Source: CAJXYS01 sp913063035 (GTDB lineage: Bacteria > Pseudomonadota > Alphaproteobacteria > Rhodobacterales > Rhodobacteraceae). From it: a DNA stretch of 64,000 nt. The stretch covers positions 124,001-188,000 of the forward strand of contig NZ_JBOCEG010000006.1 of NCBI RefSeq assembly GCF_050586465.1, in the 5' to 3' direction. The position numbers and the translations under genes were made by a program. Position 1 is the stretch's first letter; each line of letters opens with the position of its first letter. Positions 46,807 through 55,404 of the stretch are shown here, piece after piece. The notes under the pieces were generated by a model. That model had not been told where the DNA came from, searched no databases, and was given only the letters and a program-made list of their open reading frames with translations.

Positions 46807-47567
46807 CCCGTCCGTTCCGGAACCAGACCGTTCTCGTCACCGGCGCGGGCCGCGGGCTTGGCGCCGCCATCGCCCGCGCCTTTCACCGCGAAGGCGCCCG
46901 CGTCGCGATCAACTATCGTCGAAGCGGCCCGGCCGCGGAGGCCCTGGCCGAGGCGCTGGGCACCGGTGCGGCGGCGGTCAAGGCCGACGTGACCGACCCC
47001 GATGCGGTCTCCGACATGGTCGCGGAGGTCGCGGCGCGTCTCGGCCCGCCGACGGTCCTGGTCCACAACGCGCTGGCGGATTTCTCCTTCGACGGGGACG
47101 CGCGGGCGCATCTCGACCGTCTGGCCTGGGAGGACGTCGCGGCCCAGACGCAGGTGGCCGTGGGCGGCGCGCTCAACGCGATCCGGGCGCTGCGCCCGCA
47201 TTTCGAGGCCGCCGCCGGCGGCCGCGTGGTGACGATCGGGACCAACCTCGTCCAGAACCCGGTGGTGCCCTATCACGACTACACCGCCGCGAAGGGCGCG
47301 CTGCTGGCCTTCACGCGCACCGTGTCCAGGGAACTCGGGCCACTGGGCGTCACGGTCAACATGGTGGCCGGGGGGCTTTTGCGGACAACGGATGCCAGCG
47401 CCGCCACGCCGGAACCCGTCTTCGACATCATCGCGGAGCAGACGCCGCTCGGCCGCGTCACCACGCCGGAAGAACTGGCCGATGCCGTGCTTTTCTTCGC
47501 CTCGCCCTGGGCGCGGGCGGTGACGGGGCAGACCCTGGTGGTCGATGGCGGGCTGGTCTGCGGCTGA
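46803..47567 (+). CDS. Short-chain dehydrogenase/reductase in the thi operon
   Basis: 254 residues, classical SDR. Cofactor motif VTGAGRGLGAAIA (residues 12-24), an Arg-Arg after strand 2 (NYRRSG) suggesting NADP, active-site YTAAKG (Tyr-x-x-x-Lys), and C-terminal TGQTLVVDGG, as in 3-oxoacyl-ACP reductase-like proteins. Its start overlaps the thiD stop, so it is a member of the TPP-controlled operon; a role in thiamine precursor salvage is inferred only from that. Confidence 0.9.
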   Translation: MTRPFRNQTVLVTGAGRGLGAAIARAFHREGARVAINYRRSGPAAEALAEALGTGAAAVKADVTDPDAVSDMVAEVAARLGPPTVLVHNALADFSFDGDARAHLDRLAWEDVAAQTQVAVGGALNAIRALRPHFEAAAGGRVVTIGTNLVQNPVVPYHDYTAAKGALLAFTRTVSRELGPLGVTVNMVAGGLLRTTDASAATPEPVFDIIAEQTPLGRVTTPEELADAVLFFASPWARAVTGQTLVVDGGLVCG

Positions 47568-47596
47568 GAGGATCGCGCGCGGGCCGGCGCCGGCGC

Positions 47597-48079
47597 TCAG
47601 CGCAGGGTGGCGTCGAACTCGATGACCGTGCGCCCGTCGTCGCGGGCCGGGGAGACGGCGATCTTGGCGTTGGAGACGCCTTCGCCGGAAAACTCGATGG
47701 CGCCGTTCAGCGCCGCGCTTTCCGACTTGTAGATGTCGTAGGCGCCGTCTTCCAGCGCCGTCCGCCATTCCGTCATCAGCGCGTCCGGTTCCTCGGCCGT
47801 CGCGATCGAGAACATCCGCACGGACGAGCCGATCTCGCGGTCCGAGAGCACCTCGGCGTCGGCGGGCAGGCGCAGCACGCCGGGCACCCAGCTCTGGACC
47901 CAGCCCTGCACCTGTTCCTCGGCCGAGAGAAGCGCCGAGGTCGAGAGCACGATCGCCGCGGCGGTCACCATCTCGCGCACCCGCATGGACCTGGCCAGGC
48001 GGCGGCGGATCTCGCGCGGGGCGGCGGGCGGCGTTATACCGGCAGAGGCCATGCCGGGCAGGGCGGTCGCTGTCATCAT
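47597..48079 (-). CDS. Hypothetical protein with one possible membrane helix
   Basis: 160 residues, family not recognised. N-terminal 35 residues are Arg-rich and cytoplasmic-looking, residues about 37-56 (EMVTAAAIVLSTSALLSAEE) form a moderately hydrophobic segment, and the rest (VQGWVQSWVPGVLRLPADAEVLSDREIG onward) is soluble and acidic, ending RTVIEFDATLR. It could be a membrane-anchored periplasmic protein. Convergent with the SDR gene; 81 bases downstream of the Usp gene on the same strand. Codon use is like its neighbours. Confidence 0.65.
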   Translation of the reverse strand: MMTATALPGMASAGITPPAAPREIRRRLARSMRVREMVTAAAIVLSTSALLSAEEQVQGWVQSWVPGVLRLPADAEVLSDREIGSSVRMFSIATAEEPDALMTEWRTALEDGAYDIYKSESAALNGAIEFSGEGVSNAKIAVSPARDDGRTVIEFDATLR

Positions 48080-48159
48080 GCGGCAATCCTAGGCGGTCGG
48101 TCGATCACGTCAATTCCGCTCGGCAATCTTTCGCCGGGCTGCCGGCGGGGGCGCGCGGC

Positions 48160-49017
48160 TCAGCGCATCAGGATCACGGGCACCTTGCAGGAGCGGATCA
48201 TCTCGGTGGTGGTCGAGCCGATCAGCAGCGACCGCACGCGGGAATGGCCATAGGCCCCCATGACCAGAAGCTCGAAGCCTTCCGAGCCGGTCATCTCGGC
48301 CAGCACCTTCTCGGGTTCGCCGGGGCGGAGCCGCGTCTCGGCCGTGATTCCCCCGGCGGCCAGCGTCGCGGCGGCATTGTCGAGCGCGGTCCGCGCCTCC
48401 GCCGTGTCGGCACCGGCGTAGACGAGCGTGACCGCCAGCCCGGCGAAAAGCGGGCTGCGCGCCATGAAGTCCACGGCCTTCAGCGCCGAGGCCCCGCCGT
48501 CGAAGGCCACCAGCACCCGGCTGATGGGCCGGAAGGCGCGGTTGGCCACGAAGACCGGCTTGTGGCTGGCGCGCACGATCCGTTCCAGGTTGGAGCCGAC
48601 ATGCTCCATCGCCGTGGCGGCGGCCTCGCCGCGCTTGCCGATCACGATCATGTCGGCGGTGTCTTCCTTGGCGGTGATCGTCTCGACCAGGTCGCCCTGG
48701 CGCAGCCGCGTCTCGACCTCTATGTCGCCGTCGCCCTCGATGATGGCCTTGGCATCCTCGAGGATGGCGCGGCCGTGTTCATGCGCCAGCTTGGCACGTG
48801 CCGCGTCCAGTTCGCTCAGCTGCTCGAGCAGCCGCGAGCGTGCACCGAGCCGGATCGCCCCGCTCAGGTCCTGTTTCTCCGGGGCGTCGCGGCGGCCCAT
48901 GACATGGTATATCTTGACCTTGGACCCGGTCCGCTCGGCGATCCAGGCGGCGTGGTGGCAGACGCTTTCGGAATAGGCTGAGCCATCCACCAGCGCGATG
49001 AGTGTGCGTGTCGTCAT
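48160..49017 (-). CDS. Universal stress protein with two UspA domains
   Basis: 285 residues, tandem UspA folds. Domain 1 (about 1-145) contains TLIALVDGSAYSESV and a MIVIGKRGEAAATAMEHVGSNLERIVRASHKPVFVA end; domain 2 (about 155-285) has VLVAFDGGASALKAVDFMARS and ends LVMGAYGHSRVRSLLIGSTTTEMIRSCKVPVILMR with the ATP-loop GxxG(S)TT pattern. Eleven bases downstream of the SulP transporter gene, so co-transcribed with it. Confidence 0.9.
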   Translation of the reverse strand: MTTRTLIALVDGSAYSESVCHHAAWIAERTGSKVKIYHVMGRRDAPEKQDLSGAIRLGARSRLLEQLSELDAARAKLAHEHGRAILEDAKAIIEGDGDIEVETRLRQGDLVETITAKEDTADMIVIGKRGEAAATAMEHVGSNLERIVRASHKPVFVANRAFRPISRVLVAFDGGASALKAVDFMARSPLFAGLAVTLVYAGADTAEARTALDNAAATLAAGGITAETRLRPGEPEKVLAEMTGSEGFELLVMGAYGHSRVRSLLIGSTTTEMIRSCKVPVILMR

Positions 49018-49028
49018 GTTATCTGTCC

Positions 49029-50519
49029 TCAGTGGCCGAGCAGCTCGTCCATCGCGCCGGGCTTGTCATGTATGGCGAGCCGGTCGACGATGGTTTCGGA
49101 GGCTTCGTTGAGCCCGATGATCTCGACCTCCGCGCCCTCGCGGCGGAACTTGAGCACGGCCATGTCCAGCGCCGCAACCGACGAGATGTCCCAGATATGC
49201 GCGCGGCTGACGTCGATCGTCACGCGCTCGGGCGCCTCCTTGAAATCGAAGGCGCGCATGAAATCCTCGGACGAGGCAAAAAAGAGCTGCCCCTCGACGA
49301 AATAGGTGCGGTGGCTGCCGTCGGGGGTGATCGTCGTGCGCACGCGGAAGAGCTGCGCGATCTTCCAGGCGAAGAACAGGCCCGACAGCAGCACGCCCAC
49401 CAGCACGCCGATGGCGAGGTTGTGCGTGTAGACCACGAAGAAGACCGTTGCCAGCATCACGATGGACGACGAGCGCGGGTGGTCGCGCAGGTTCCGGATC
49501 GAGGACCAGGAAAAGGTGCCGATCGAGACCATGATCATGATCGCCACCAGCGCCGCCATAGGGATGATCGCGACGATATCGCCGAGCGCCACCACCATGA
49601 TCAGCAGGAAGACCCCCGCCGCGAAGGCCGAGAGCCGCCCGCGCCCGCCGGATTTCACGTTGATGATCGACTGGCCGATCATCGCGCAGCCGGCCATGCC
49701 GCCAATGAAGCCCGTCGCGGTGTTGGCGAGCCCCTGGCCGATGCATTCCTGGTTCCGGTCCGAGCCGGTGTCGGTCAGGTCGTCCACGATCTGCTGGGTC
49801 ATCAGGCTTTCGAGCAGCCCGACCACCGCGACCGCCACCGAGTAAGGGAAGATGATTTGCAGGGTTTCGAGATTGAGCGGAATGTCGGGGATCAGGAAGA
49901 CGGGCAGCGTGTCGGGCAGCGCGCCCATGTCGCCGACGGTGCGCACCTCCCAGCCCATCAGGACGGTCAGCCCCGTCAGCACGATGATCGTCACCAGCGG
50001 CGATGGCACGGCCGTCGTCAGGCGCGGGAACAGGTAGATGATCGCCAGCCCGGCGGCGACCAGCGCATAGGTTAGCATCGGCACCTTGGAGGGGTCGAGC
50101 TCGGGCAGCTGTGCCATGAAGATCAGGATCGCAAGGGCGTTGACGAAGCCCGTCATGACCGAGCGCGAGACGAAGCGCATCACGTAGCCGAGCTTCAGGA
50201 ACCCCGCGCCGATCTGCAGCAGCCCCGCCAGGACCGTTGCCGCCAGCAGGTATTCGAGCCCGTGATCGCGCACCAGCGTGACCATGAGGACGGCCGTGGC
50301 GGCCGTCGCGGCCGAGATCATGCCGGGCCGGCCGCCCGCGATCGCCACGATCACCGCGATGGAAAACGAGGCGTAGAGCCCGACCTTGGGGTCGACGCCG
50401 GCGATGATGGAAAAGGCGATCGCCTCGGGAATCAGCGCCAGCGCCACCACGAGGCCGGAAAGGAGGTCGCCGCGAATGTTGCTCGTCCATTCGCGCCGGT
50501 AGGCGTTCAGGGAAATCAT
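49029..50519 (-). CDS. SulP-family anion transporter with STAS domain
   Basis: 496 residues. N-terminal transport domain with 12-14 membrane segments (GDLLSGLVVALALIPEAIAFSIIAGVDPKVGLYASF is the SulP signature near residue 15-50), GMAGCAMIGQSIINVKSGGRGRLS in the middle, and a C-terminal STAS domain (about 395-490; RVTIDVSRAHIWDISSVAALD). May carry sulfate, bicarbonate or another anion; sequence alone does not say. Start at ATG 50519 (MISLNAYRREW). Confidence 0.9.
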   Translation of the reverse strand: MISLNAYRREWTSNIRGDLLSGLVVALALIPEAIAFSIIAGVDPKVGLYASFSIAVIVAIAGGRPGMISAATAATAVLMVTLVRDHGLEYLLAATVLAGLLQIGAGFLKLGYVMRFVSRSVMTGFVNALAILIFMAQLPELDPSKVPMLTYALVAAGLAIIYLFPRLTTAVPSPLVTIIVLTGLTVLMGWEVRTVGDMGALPDTLPVFLIPDIPLNLETLQIIFPYSVAVAVVGLLESLMTQQIVDDLTDTGSDRNQECIGQGLANTATGFIGGMAGCAMIGQSIINVKSGGRGRLSAFAAGVFLLIMVVALGDIVAIIPMAALVAIMIMVSIGTFSWSSIRNLRDHPRSSSIVMLATVFFVVYTHNLAIGVLVGVLLSGLFFAWKIAQLFRVRTTITPDGSHRTYFVEGQLFFASSEDFMRAFDFKEAPERVTIDVSRAHIWDISSVAALDMAVLKFRREGAEVEIIGLNEASETIVDRLAIHDKPGAMDELLGH

Positions 50520-50821
50520 GGGAAGATCAGCTGTCCTTGGGCCGCGTCGCGGGCGATGCGGTCTTGCTTGGTTAGGTCGTTCTGCTTGTTTGTCCGGCGG
50601 ATCGGCGGCCGGAAGAGCCACCCGGAGCGGCCTCCGGGTCCATGTTTGCTGCGGCGCAGCATACAGGCCGCGCCGCGAAGCGCAACCGGGTCTTCGCCGG
50701 GCGGGGTGGCGGGGCAGGGCGGCGGCGCCTCGCGCATCCGCGGCCTACGGGGAATTCCCGATGGCCGGGGGGACCCGGGCGCGCTAGGCTTTTGCCGACG
50801 GCACGACACGAGGCACGGTTC
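50520..50821. other. Intergenic region, no gene
   Basis: 302 bases between divergent sulP and the small secreted protein. No credible coding frame. Holds a CCCGGA/TCCGGG hairpin near 50620 and GGGAATTCCC at 50750-50759, which shares its core with the palindrome upstream of dnaE. Confidence 0.6.
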
Positions 50822-51178
50822 ATGAAGAGATTCACGGCTTTGGTCCTGGCCGCGGCGCTGCTGCCCTGCGCCGCCCTGGCCCAGGAAGATCCCCCGGCGG
50901 ACGACTTCGCCTGCGACTGGCTCGGCGCGGCCGCCTTCGACCTGATGCAAGCCCGGCAGAACGGCGTGGCGCTCGACATGGCCGCCGAGCGCGTGACCGG
51001 GTCGGTGGCCGAAAACGTCGTCTACGCCAGCGAAACCCGCGCCATGCTGCGCCAGCTCGCCACGATCGCCTACCGCGCCGAGCGCGAAGGCGACGAGGCC
51101 GCCCGGCAGCGCGCGGCCGAGCGGTTTCGCGCCTCCGTCATCACGGCCTGCAGGAACAGCGGGCAGGGCGGCGGCTGA
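50822..51178 (+). CDS. Small secreted hypothetical protein
   Basis: 118 residues with a clear signal peptide (MKRFTALVLAAALLPCAALAQ, cleavage near 20) and a helical mature part with two cysteines (FACDWLGAAAFDL and ITACRNSG) that could form a disulfide. Family not recognised. Ends 15 bases before the convergent Fe-ADH stop. Confidence 0.7.
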   Translation: MKRFTALVLAAALLPCAALAQEDPPADDFACDWLGAAAFDLMQARQNGVALDMAAERVTGSVAENVVYASETRAMLRQLATIAYRAEREGDEAARQRAAERFRASVITACRNSGQGGG

Positions 51179-51193
51179 GCCGCGGCCGGCGCG

Positions 51194-52354
51194 TCAGCGC
51201 GCGGCTTCCATCAGCGCGGCGAGGTCGGCCGCGTCCAGCGCCACGGGGTTCGCCTTCATCGACGAGGAACTGGCCGCGGCCGCCGCCGCCGCCGCGCGCT
51301 GCTCGGCGCTGATCCCCATCATGTCGAGTCCGCCGAGCCCGTTGGCGCGCACCCAGGCGGCAAGCGTGTCGAAGGCCGCGCCGGGGGCGCAGCCGAGCGC
51401 CCCGCCGATCCAGCCGCGGACCTCGTCGATGCGCCGCGCCAGCACCGGGTCGCGGCCGTGCCGCGCGTTCGCGGCCAGGCCATGGGGCAGCAGCGTGCCG
51501 CAGATCGCGCCATGCGCCGCGCCGCTGAGCCCGCCGAGGGGGCCGGCGAGCCCGTGCACGACGCCGAGCCCCGCATTGGCCAGCGCCATGCCGCCGTAAA
51601 GGCTGGTCAGGGCCATCGCGTCGAAAGCCGCCGGGTCGGGGCGGTCGGCCAGCGTGACGAGCGCCCCGAGCCCGGCCGGGATCGCGTCCCGGCAGATCGC
51701 GTCGGTCAGCGGGGTGGCGCGGCTGCTGATATAGGGCTCGATCACCTGGGTCACCGCGTCGAGTCCCGACGCGATCAGCACGGGGCGCGGGCAGCTCTCG
51801 ACCAGGGACGGATCGACCACCGCCAGGCGCGGCAGCATCGCCAGGCTGCGCAGGCTGACCTTGCGCCGCTGCGCGGGCACCGCGATCACCGCGTTCCGCG
51901 TGACCTCGGCGCCGGTCCCGGCCGTCGTGGGCACCGCGATCATGGGCAGCGGTGCGGCCTCGAGCGGCAGACCCCGGCCGACGACCTCGAGATGGTCGAG
52001 AACCGGCCGGGTCGCGGGCACCAGCGCGGCGATGGCCTTGCCCGTGTCGATGACCGAGCCGCCGCCGATCGCCACGACCGTGTCGGCGCCGGCCTCCCGC
52101 GCCGTGGCGATGCCGGCCTCGATCGCCGCGAGATCGGGTTCCCCGGCAACGCCAAAGGCGGTGACGGCGCAGTCCTGCGTGGCGAGGCCGTCCGACAGCC
52201 AGGCGACGCGCTCGGGCCGGCTGCCGGTCACCAGCAGGATCCGCCGGCCGATCCGGGCGACCGCGTCCGAGATCCCGGCGGCGGTGCCGCGCCCGAAGCG
52301 GATCTCCGTTGCCGTGGCGAAACTGAAACTGTCCCTGGTCATCCGCGTTCCCAT
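51194..52354 (-). CDS. Iron-containing alcohol dehydrogenase
   Basis: 386 residues, Fe-ADH/maleylacetate-reductase superfamily. NAD site AIGGGSVIDTGKAIAAL, VPTTAGTGAEVTRNAVI, and metal-binding histidines in VVHGLAGPLGGLSGAAHGAICGTLLPHG. A C-terminal Ala/Ser-rich run (about residues 345-362) is unusually low in complexity. I chose ATG 52354 (MGTRMTRDSF); ATG 52342 is an alternative. Substrate unknown. Confidence 0.85.
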   Translation of the reverse strand: MGTRMTRDSFSFATATEIRFGRGTAAGISDAVARIGRRILLVTGSRPERVAWLSDGLATQDCAVTAFGVAGEPDLAAIEAGIATAREAGADTVVAIGGGSVIDTGKAIAALVPATRPVLDHLEVVGRGLPLEAAPLPMIAVPTTAGTGAEVTRNAVIAVPAQRRKVSLRSLAMLPRLAVVDPSLVESCPRPVLIASGLDAVTQVIEPYISSRATPLTDAICRDAIPAGLGALVTLADRPDPAAFDAMALTSLYGGMALANAGLGVVHGLAGPLGGLSGAAHGAICGTLLPHGLAANARHGRDPVLARRIDEVRGWIGGALGCAPGAAFDTLAAWVRANGLGGLDMMGISAEQRAAAAAAAASSSSMKANPVALDAADLAALMEAAR

Positions 52355-52426
52355 TGCTTCCGGTCCTGGGGCGGGTAGCACGGGCGGTCCCCGATGCGCC
52401 AGCGCCGCGTCGCGCGCGGCCCCGGC

Positions 52427-52577
52427 TTGACACCCGGCGCGGGGGGCGTATAAGGCGCACCCATCGGGGCCACGCGGCCCCGTGTTTCATTTGGTGTTGG
52501 TGGCCCCCGCAAGGGGATGCCTGTCGCCCTTCGGGGAAAGGACAACGCCCTTCGACATACCAGAAGGAGATCAGACG
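52427..52577 (+). promoter_or_regulatory. rpsD promoter and structured leader
   Basis: Promoter TTGACA (52427-52432), N16, TATAAG (52449-52454). The ~117-base leader contains CGGGGCC-ACGC-GGCCCCG (52465-52482), CCCC-GCAA-GGGG (52505-52516, a GNRA tetraloop) and CCC-TTCG-GGG (52527-52536, a UUCG tetraloop), then AGGAGA before the GTG start. Looks like a folded RNA, possibly the S4 autoregulatory site. Confidence 0.65.
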
Positions 52578-53198
52578 GTGAGCAAACGCACCTCTGCCAA
52601 GTACAAGATCGACCGCCGCATGGGCGAAAACATCTGGGGCCGTCCGAAAAGCCCCGTCAATCGCCGCGAATACGGCCCGGGCCAGCACGGGCAGCGCCGC
52701 AAGGGCAAGATGTCCGACTTCGGCCTGCAGCTGCGTGCCAAGCAGAAGCTCAAGGGCTATTACGGCGACCTGACCGAAAAGCAGTTCCGCCGCATCTACG
52801 CCGAGGCCGAGCGCAAGCGCGGCGACACCGGCGAGATCCTGATCGGCCTCTTGGAAAGCCGGCTCGACGCGGTCGTCTACCGCGCCAAGTTCGTGCCGAC
52901 CGTCTTCGCGGCGCGCCAGTTCGTGAACCACGGCCACGTGCTCGTGAACGGCAAGAAGGTCAACATTCCCTCCTACCGCGTCAAGGAAGGCGACGTGGTC
53001 GAGGTGCGTGACAAGTCCAAGCAGATGGCGCTGGTGCTCGAATCCGTCGGCCTGGCCGAGCGTGACGTGCCCGACTACATCGACGCCGATCATTCCAAGC
53101 TGACCGCCACCTTCGTGCGCACCCCGCAGCTGGCCGACGTGCCGTACCCGGTGATGATGGAACCGAATCTCGTCATCGAATTCTACGCGCAGAACTGA
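52578..53198 (+). CDS. rpsD: 30S ribosomal protein S4
   Basis: 206 residues, primary 16S rRNA-binding assembly protein. KRTSAKYKIDRRMGENIWG start, GPGQHGQRRKGKMSDFG, and the S4 RNA-binding domain LESRLDAVVYRAKFVPTVFAARQFVNHGHVLVNGKKVNIPSY (residues 94-135 by position). GTG start at 52578 after AGGAGA. Single-gene unit with its own promoter, leader and terminator, as in many alphaproteobacteria. Confidence 0.97.
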   Translation: MSKRTSAKYKIDRRMGENIWGRPKSPVNRREYGPGQHGQRRKGKMSDFGLQLRAKQKLKGYYGDLTEKQFRRIYAEAERKRGDTGEILIGLLESRLDAVVYRAKFVPTVFAARQFVNHGHVLVNGKKVNIPSYRVKEGDVVEVRDKSKQMALVLESVGLAERDVPDYIDADHSKLTATFVRTPQLADVPYPVMMEPNLVIEFYAQN

Positions 53199-53225
53199 TC
53201 CGGCCCGCCGGTTCCCGTTTTCCGA

Positions 53226-53254
53226 GGCCGCGCCCGCCGGGCGCGGCCTTTTCT
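53226..53254 (+). terminator. rpsD terminator
   Basis: Perfect ten-base-pair stem GGCCGCGCCC/GGGCGCGGCC with a GCC loop followed by TTTTCT. Confidence 0.9.
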
Positions 53255-53314
53255 GTTGCGGGGCCTGCCATGGGCCGCGTTGCCGCGGCCACGGTCCGGC
53301 GGTAAGGGAAAGCC

Positions 53315-54217
53315 ATGCAGACCGATCGCCACACCGCCCTGGCCAGCCTGATCGTCATCGTGACCGGCACGCTCTGGGGGCTCTACTGGCTGCCCGTGCG
53401 CCGCCTGGCCGAGCTGGCGCTGCCGGGCGCCTGGGGCACGCTCGCCATCGTGGCGGCCGCGGCGCTGCTGCTTGCGCCGGTGGCAATCGCGCGCCGCGAC
53501 CGGCTCGGCCGCGCCGACCCGCTCGCCCTGGGCGCGGTGGCGCTGGGCGGCGCGGCCTTCGTGCTCTACTCGGTGGGCTTCGTCTACGGGCGCGTGGCGA
53601 TCATCATCCTGCTGTTTTTCCTCACCCCCGTCTGGAGCACCCTGATCGGGCGCTTCCTGATGGGCTGGTCGGTGCCGCGGCTGCGGCTCGCGGCCATCGC
53701 GGTCGGCCTCGTGGGGCTGGCGGTCATGCTGGGCGCAGATGGCGCGGTCCCGGTGCCGCGCGGGGCGGGGGAATGGCTTGCGCTGCTGTCGGGGCTGCTC
53801 TGGTCGGTGGCGACGACGGGCATGCGCGCGCGCCCCGGGCTGGCCCCGCCCGAGGCCGCCTTCGTCTTTGCCGCCGGCGCCACGCTCGGCGCGCTTGCAT
53901 TGGCCCCGATGCTGGAGCCCTGGCCGTCGGGCCTGCCGGTGGCTGCGCTTGGCCCGGTGCTGGGCTGGGCGACGCTTGCCGGGGGGCTCTGGTGGGGGCT
54001 GTCGATGGCGGGGCTGATGTGGGCCACGCCGCGCCTGGACCCCGCGCGGGTCGGCATCCTGCTCATGGCCGAGGTGCTGGTGGGCGCGGTCTCGGCCGCG
54101 CTCATCGCGGACGAGGCGCTGGGGCCGCTGGAGATCGTCGGCGGCATCCTGGTGCTGGCTGCCGGTCTGCTGGAGGTCTGGCCGATCCGCCGCCGTGGCG
54201 GCGCGGCGCCGGGCTGA
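53315..54217 (+). CDS. EamA/DMT-family permease
   Basis: 300 residues, ten predicted membrane helices in two EamA repeats. VTGTLWGLYWLPVRRLAELALPG start; VGFVYGRVAIIILLFFLTPVWSTLIGRFLMG and LMAEVLVGAVSAALIADEALGPLEIVGGILVLAAG at the ends of the two halves are the DMT signature. Metabolite exporter of unknown substrate. Stop abuts the convergent yeeE stop with no spacer. Confidence 0.87.
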   Translation: MQTDRHTALASLIVIVTGTLWGLYWLPVRRLAELALPGAWGTLAIVAAAALLLAPVAIARRDRLGRADPLALGAVALGGAAFVLYSVGFVYGRVAIIILLFFLTPVWSTLIGRFLMGWSVPRLRLAAIAVGLVGLAVMLGADGAVPVPRGAGEWLALLSGLLWSVATTGMRARPGLAPPEAAFVFAAGATLGALALAPMLEPWPSGLPVAALGPVLGWATLAGGLWWGLSMAGLMWATPRLDPARVGILLMAEVLVGAVSAALIADEALGPLEIVGGILVLAAGLLEVWPIRRRGGAAPG

Positions 54218-55282
54218 TCAGGCCGCGGCCGCGCGCAGCGCCGGCTGGTCGATCAGCCAGTCCGTCAGGACCGCGCCGATCCACATGCAGAACAGCGCCA
54301 GCCAGGCCGTGGCCACGAAGATGGACCCGCCCGTGACGCCGTTGCCGATGGCGCAGCCGCCGGCCAGCATGCCGCCGAAGCCCATCAGCGCCGCGCCGAA
54401 GAGCGCGCGGCGCATCGGGCCCGCCCCCTCGAAGCCCTGGACCTTGAGCTCCCGCCCGGCCAGCGCGGCGAGGAAGGCGCCGATGAAGACGCCCGGCACC
54501 AGGCCGATGTCGAAATCCAGAAGCGCGTTGCCCGTCAGGAAGAACATCAGCGTGTTGGCCGACGGACCCGTGAAGGTGGCGCTTTCCACCTGGGTCGGTT
54601 CGAAGCTGACCTGGCTGAGCGCGTAGGTGAGCCCCCAGCCGAGCGCCACCGCGAAGCCGACGCCCGACGCCATGAAGAGCACCCGCGGCCCGATGCTGTT
54701 CTTCTTGGCCAGCACCAGCGCCAGGAGCGCCGTCGCCAGACCCAGCGCAAGCCCGGTGCCCTCGGGCAGGCCGAGCCACGGGACGAGGTCGATATTCTTG
54801 CCGCCCGGCGTGATCCAAAGTGCCGCCAGCCCGTCGCGGACCGGCGCCAGCCAGCCCTGCAGGCTCATCTGCGCGACGACCGCGAAGACCAGGCCCGAGA
54901 CGAGCGAGCGCAGGTTACCCGTCGCCGCCAGGACCAGCAGCCGTCCCGAGCAACCGCGGGCCAGGACCATGCCGGCGCCGAAGAGCAGGCCGCCGATGAT
55001 CGCCCCGGAAACGGAACCGGGCACGGCCATGATCCGCGCCTGCTGGGAATCGAGCAGCCCCGCCATTTCCGCACCCTGGACCCAGACCACGGCGGTCGAA
55101 AAGGCCAGCAGCCAGACCGACATGCGCGGCCCCAGCCGGCCGCGCGCGAACTCGACCGTCGAGGCGCGCAGGCAGAAGGCCGACCGCTGCGCCGCGATGC
55201 CGAAGACGATGCCGGTGATGAGCCCGAAGAACGCGGCCGTGCCGGGTTCGCCCAGGGTTTCCACGATGGCGATCAGGTCCAT
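54218..55282 (-). CDS. YeeE/YedE-family sulfur-compound transporter
   Basis: 354-residue polytopic membrane protein. Family signature cysteines visible: C37 in SAFCLRAS, one in VLARGCSGRL, and one in GGMLAGGCAIGNGVTGG; in characterised relatives these line a thiosulfate path. N-terminal and C-terminal halves are homologous. The divergent region with the MFS gene carries a near-perfect FNR-type box 55 bases upstream of this start. Confidence 0.9.
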   Translation of the reverse strand: MDLIAIVETLGEPGTAAFFGLITGIVFGIAAQRSAFCLRASTVEFARGRLGPRMSVWLLAFSTAVVWVQGAEMAGLLDSQQARIMAVPGSVSGAIIGGLLFGAGMVLARGCSGRLLVLAATGNLRSLVSGLVFAVVAQMSLQGWLAPVRDGLAALWITPGGKNIDLVPWLGLPEGTGLALGLATALLALVLAKKNSIGPRVLFMASGVGFAVALGWGLTYALSQVSFEPTQVESATFTGPSANTLMFFLTGNALLDFDIGLVPGVFIGAFLAALAGRELKVQGFEGAGPMRRALFGAALMGFGGMLAGGCAIGNGVTGGSIFVATAWLALFCMWIGAVLTDWLIDQPALRAAAA

Positions 55283-55336
55283 GAGGGGTCTCCGTAACCG
55301 TTCCGGGCCTCTTGGCCCAAAGCATCGCCCCGCGCC

Positions 55337-55350
55337 TTGATCCAGATCAG
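55337..55350. promoter_or_regulatory. CRP/FNR-type operator between yeeE and MFS gene
   Basis: TTGATCCAGATCAG matches the FNR/FnrL consensus TTGAT-N4-ATCAA at nine of ten specified bases. It lies 54 bases from each of the two divergent start codons, so one dimer could control both. Confidence 0.6.
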
Positions 55351-55404
55351 AGGCCCGGGCGCTTTGCGCTCGCGCGCGGGGCGGAAACGGGGTAATCGGA
55401 ACCC

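Noticed and set aside
52355..52426. Additional small gene between the Fe-ADH and rpsD
   Set aside because: No start with a ribosome site and no conserved-looking peptide; the space is taken by the rpsD promoter and leader.
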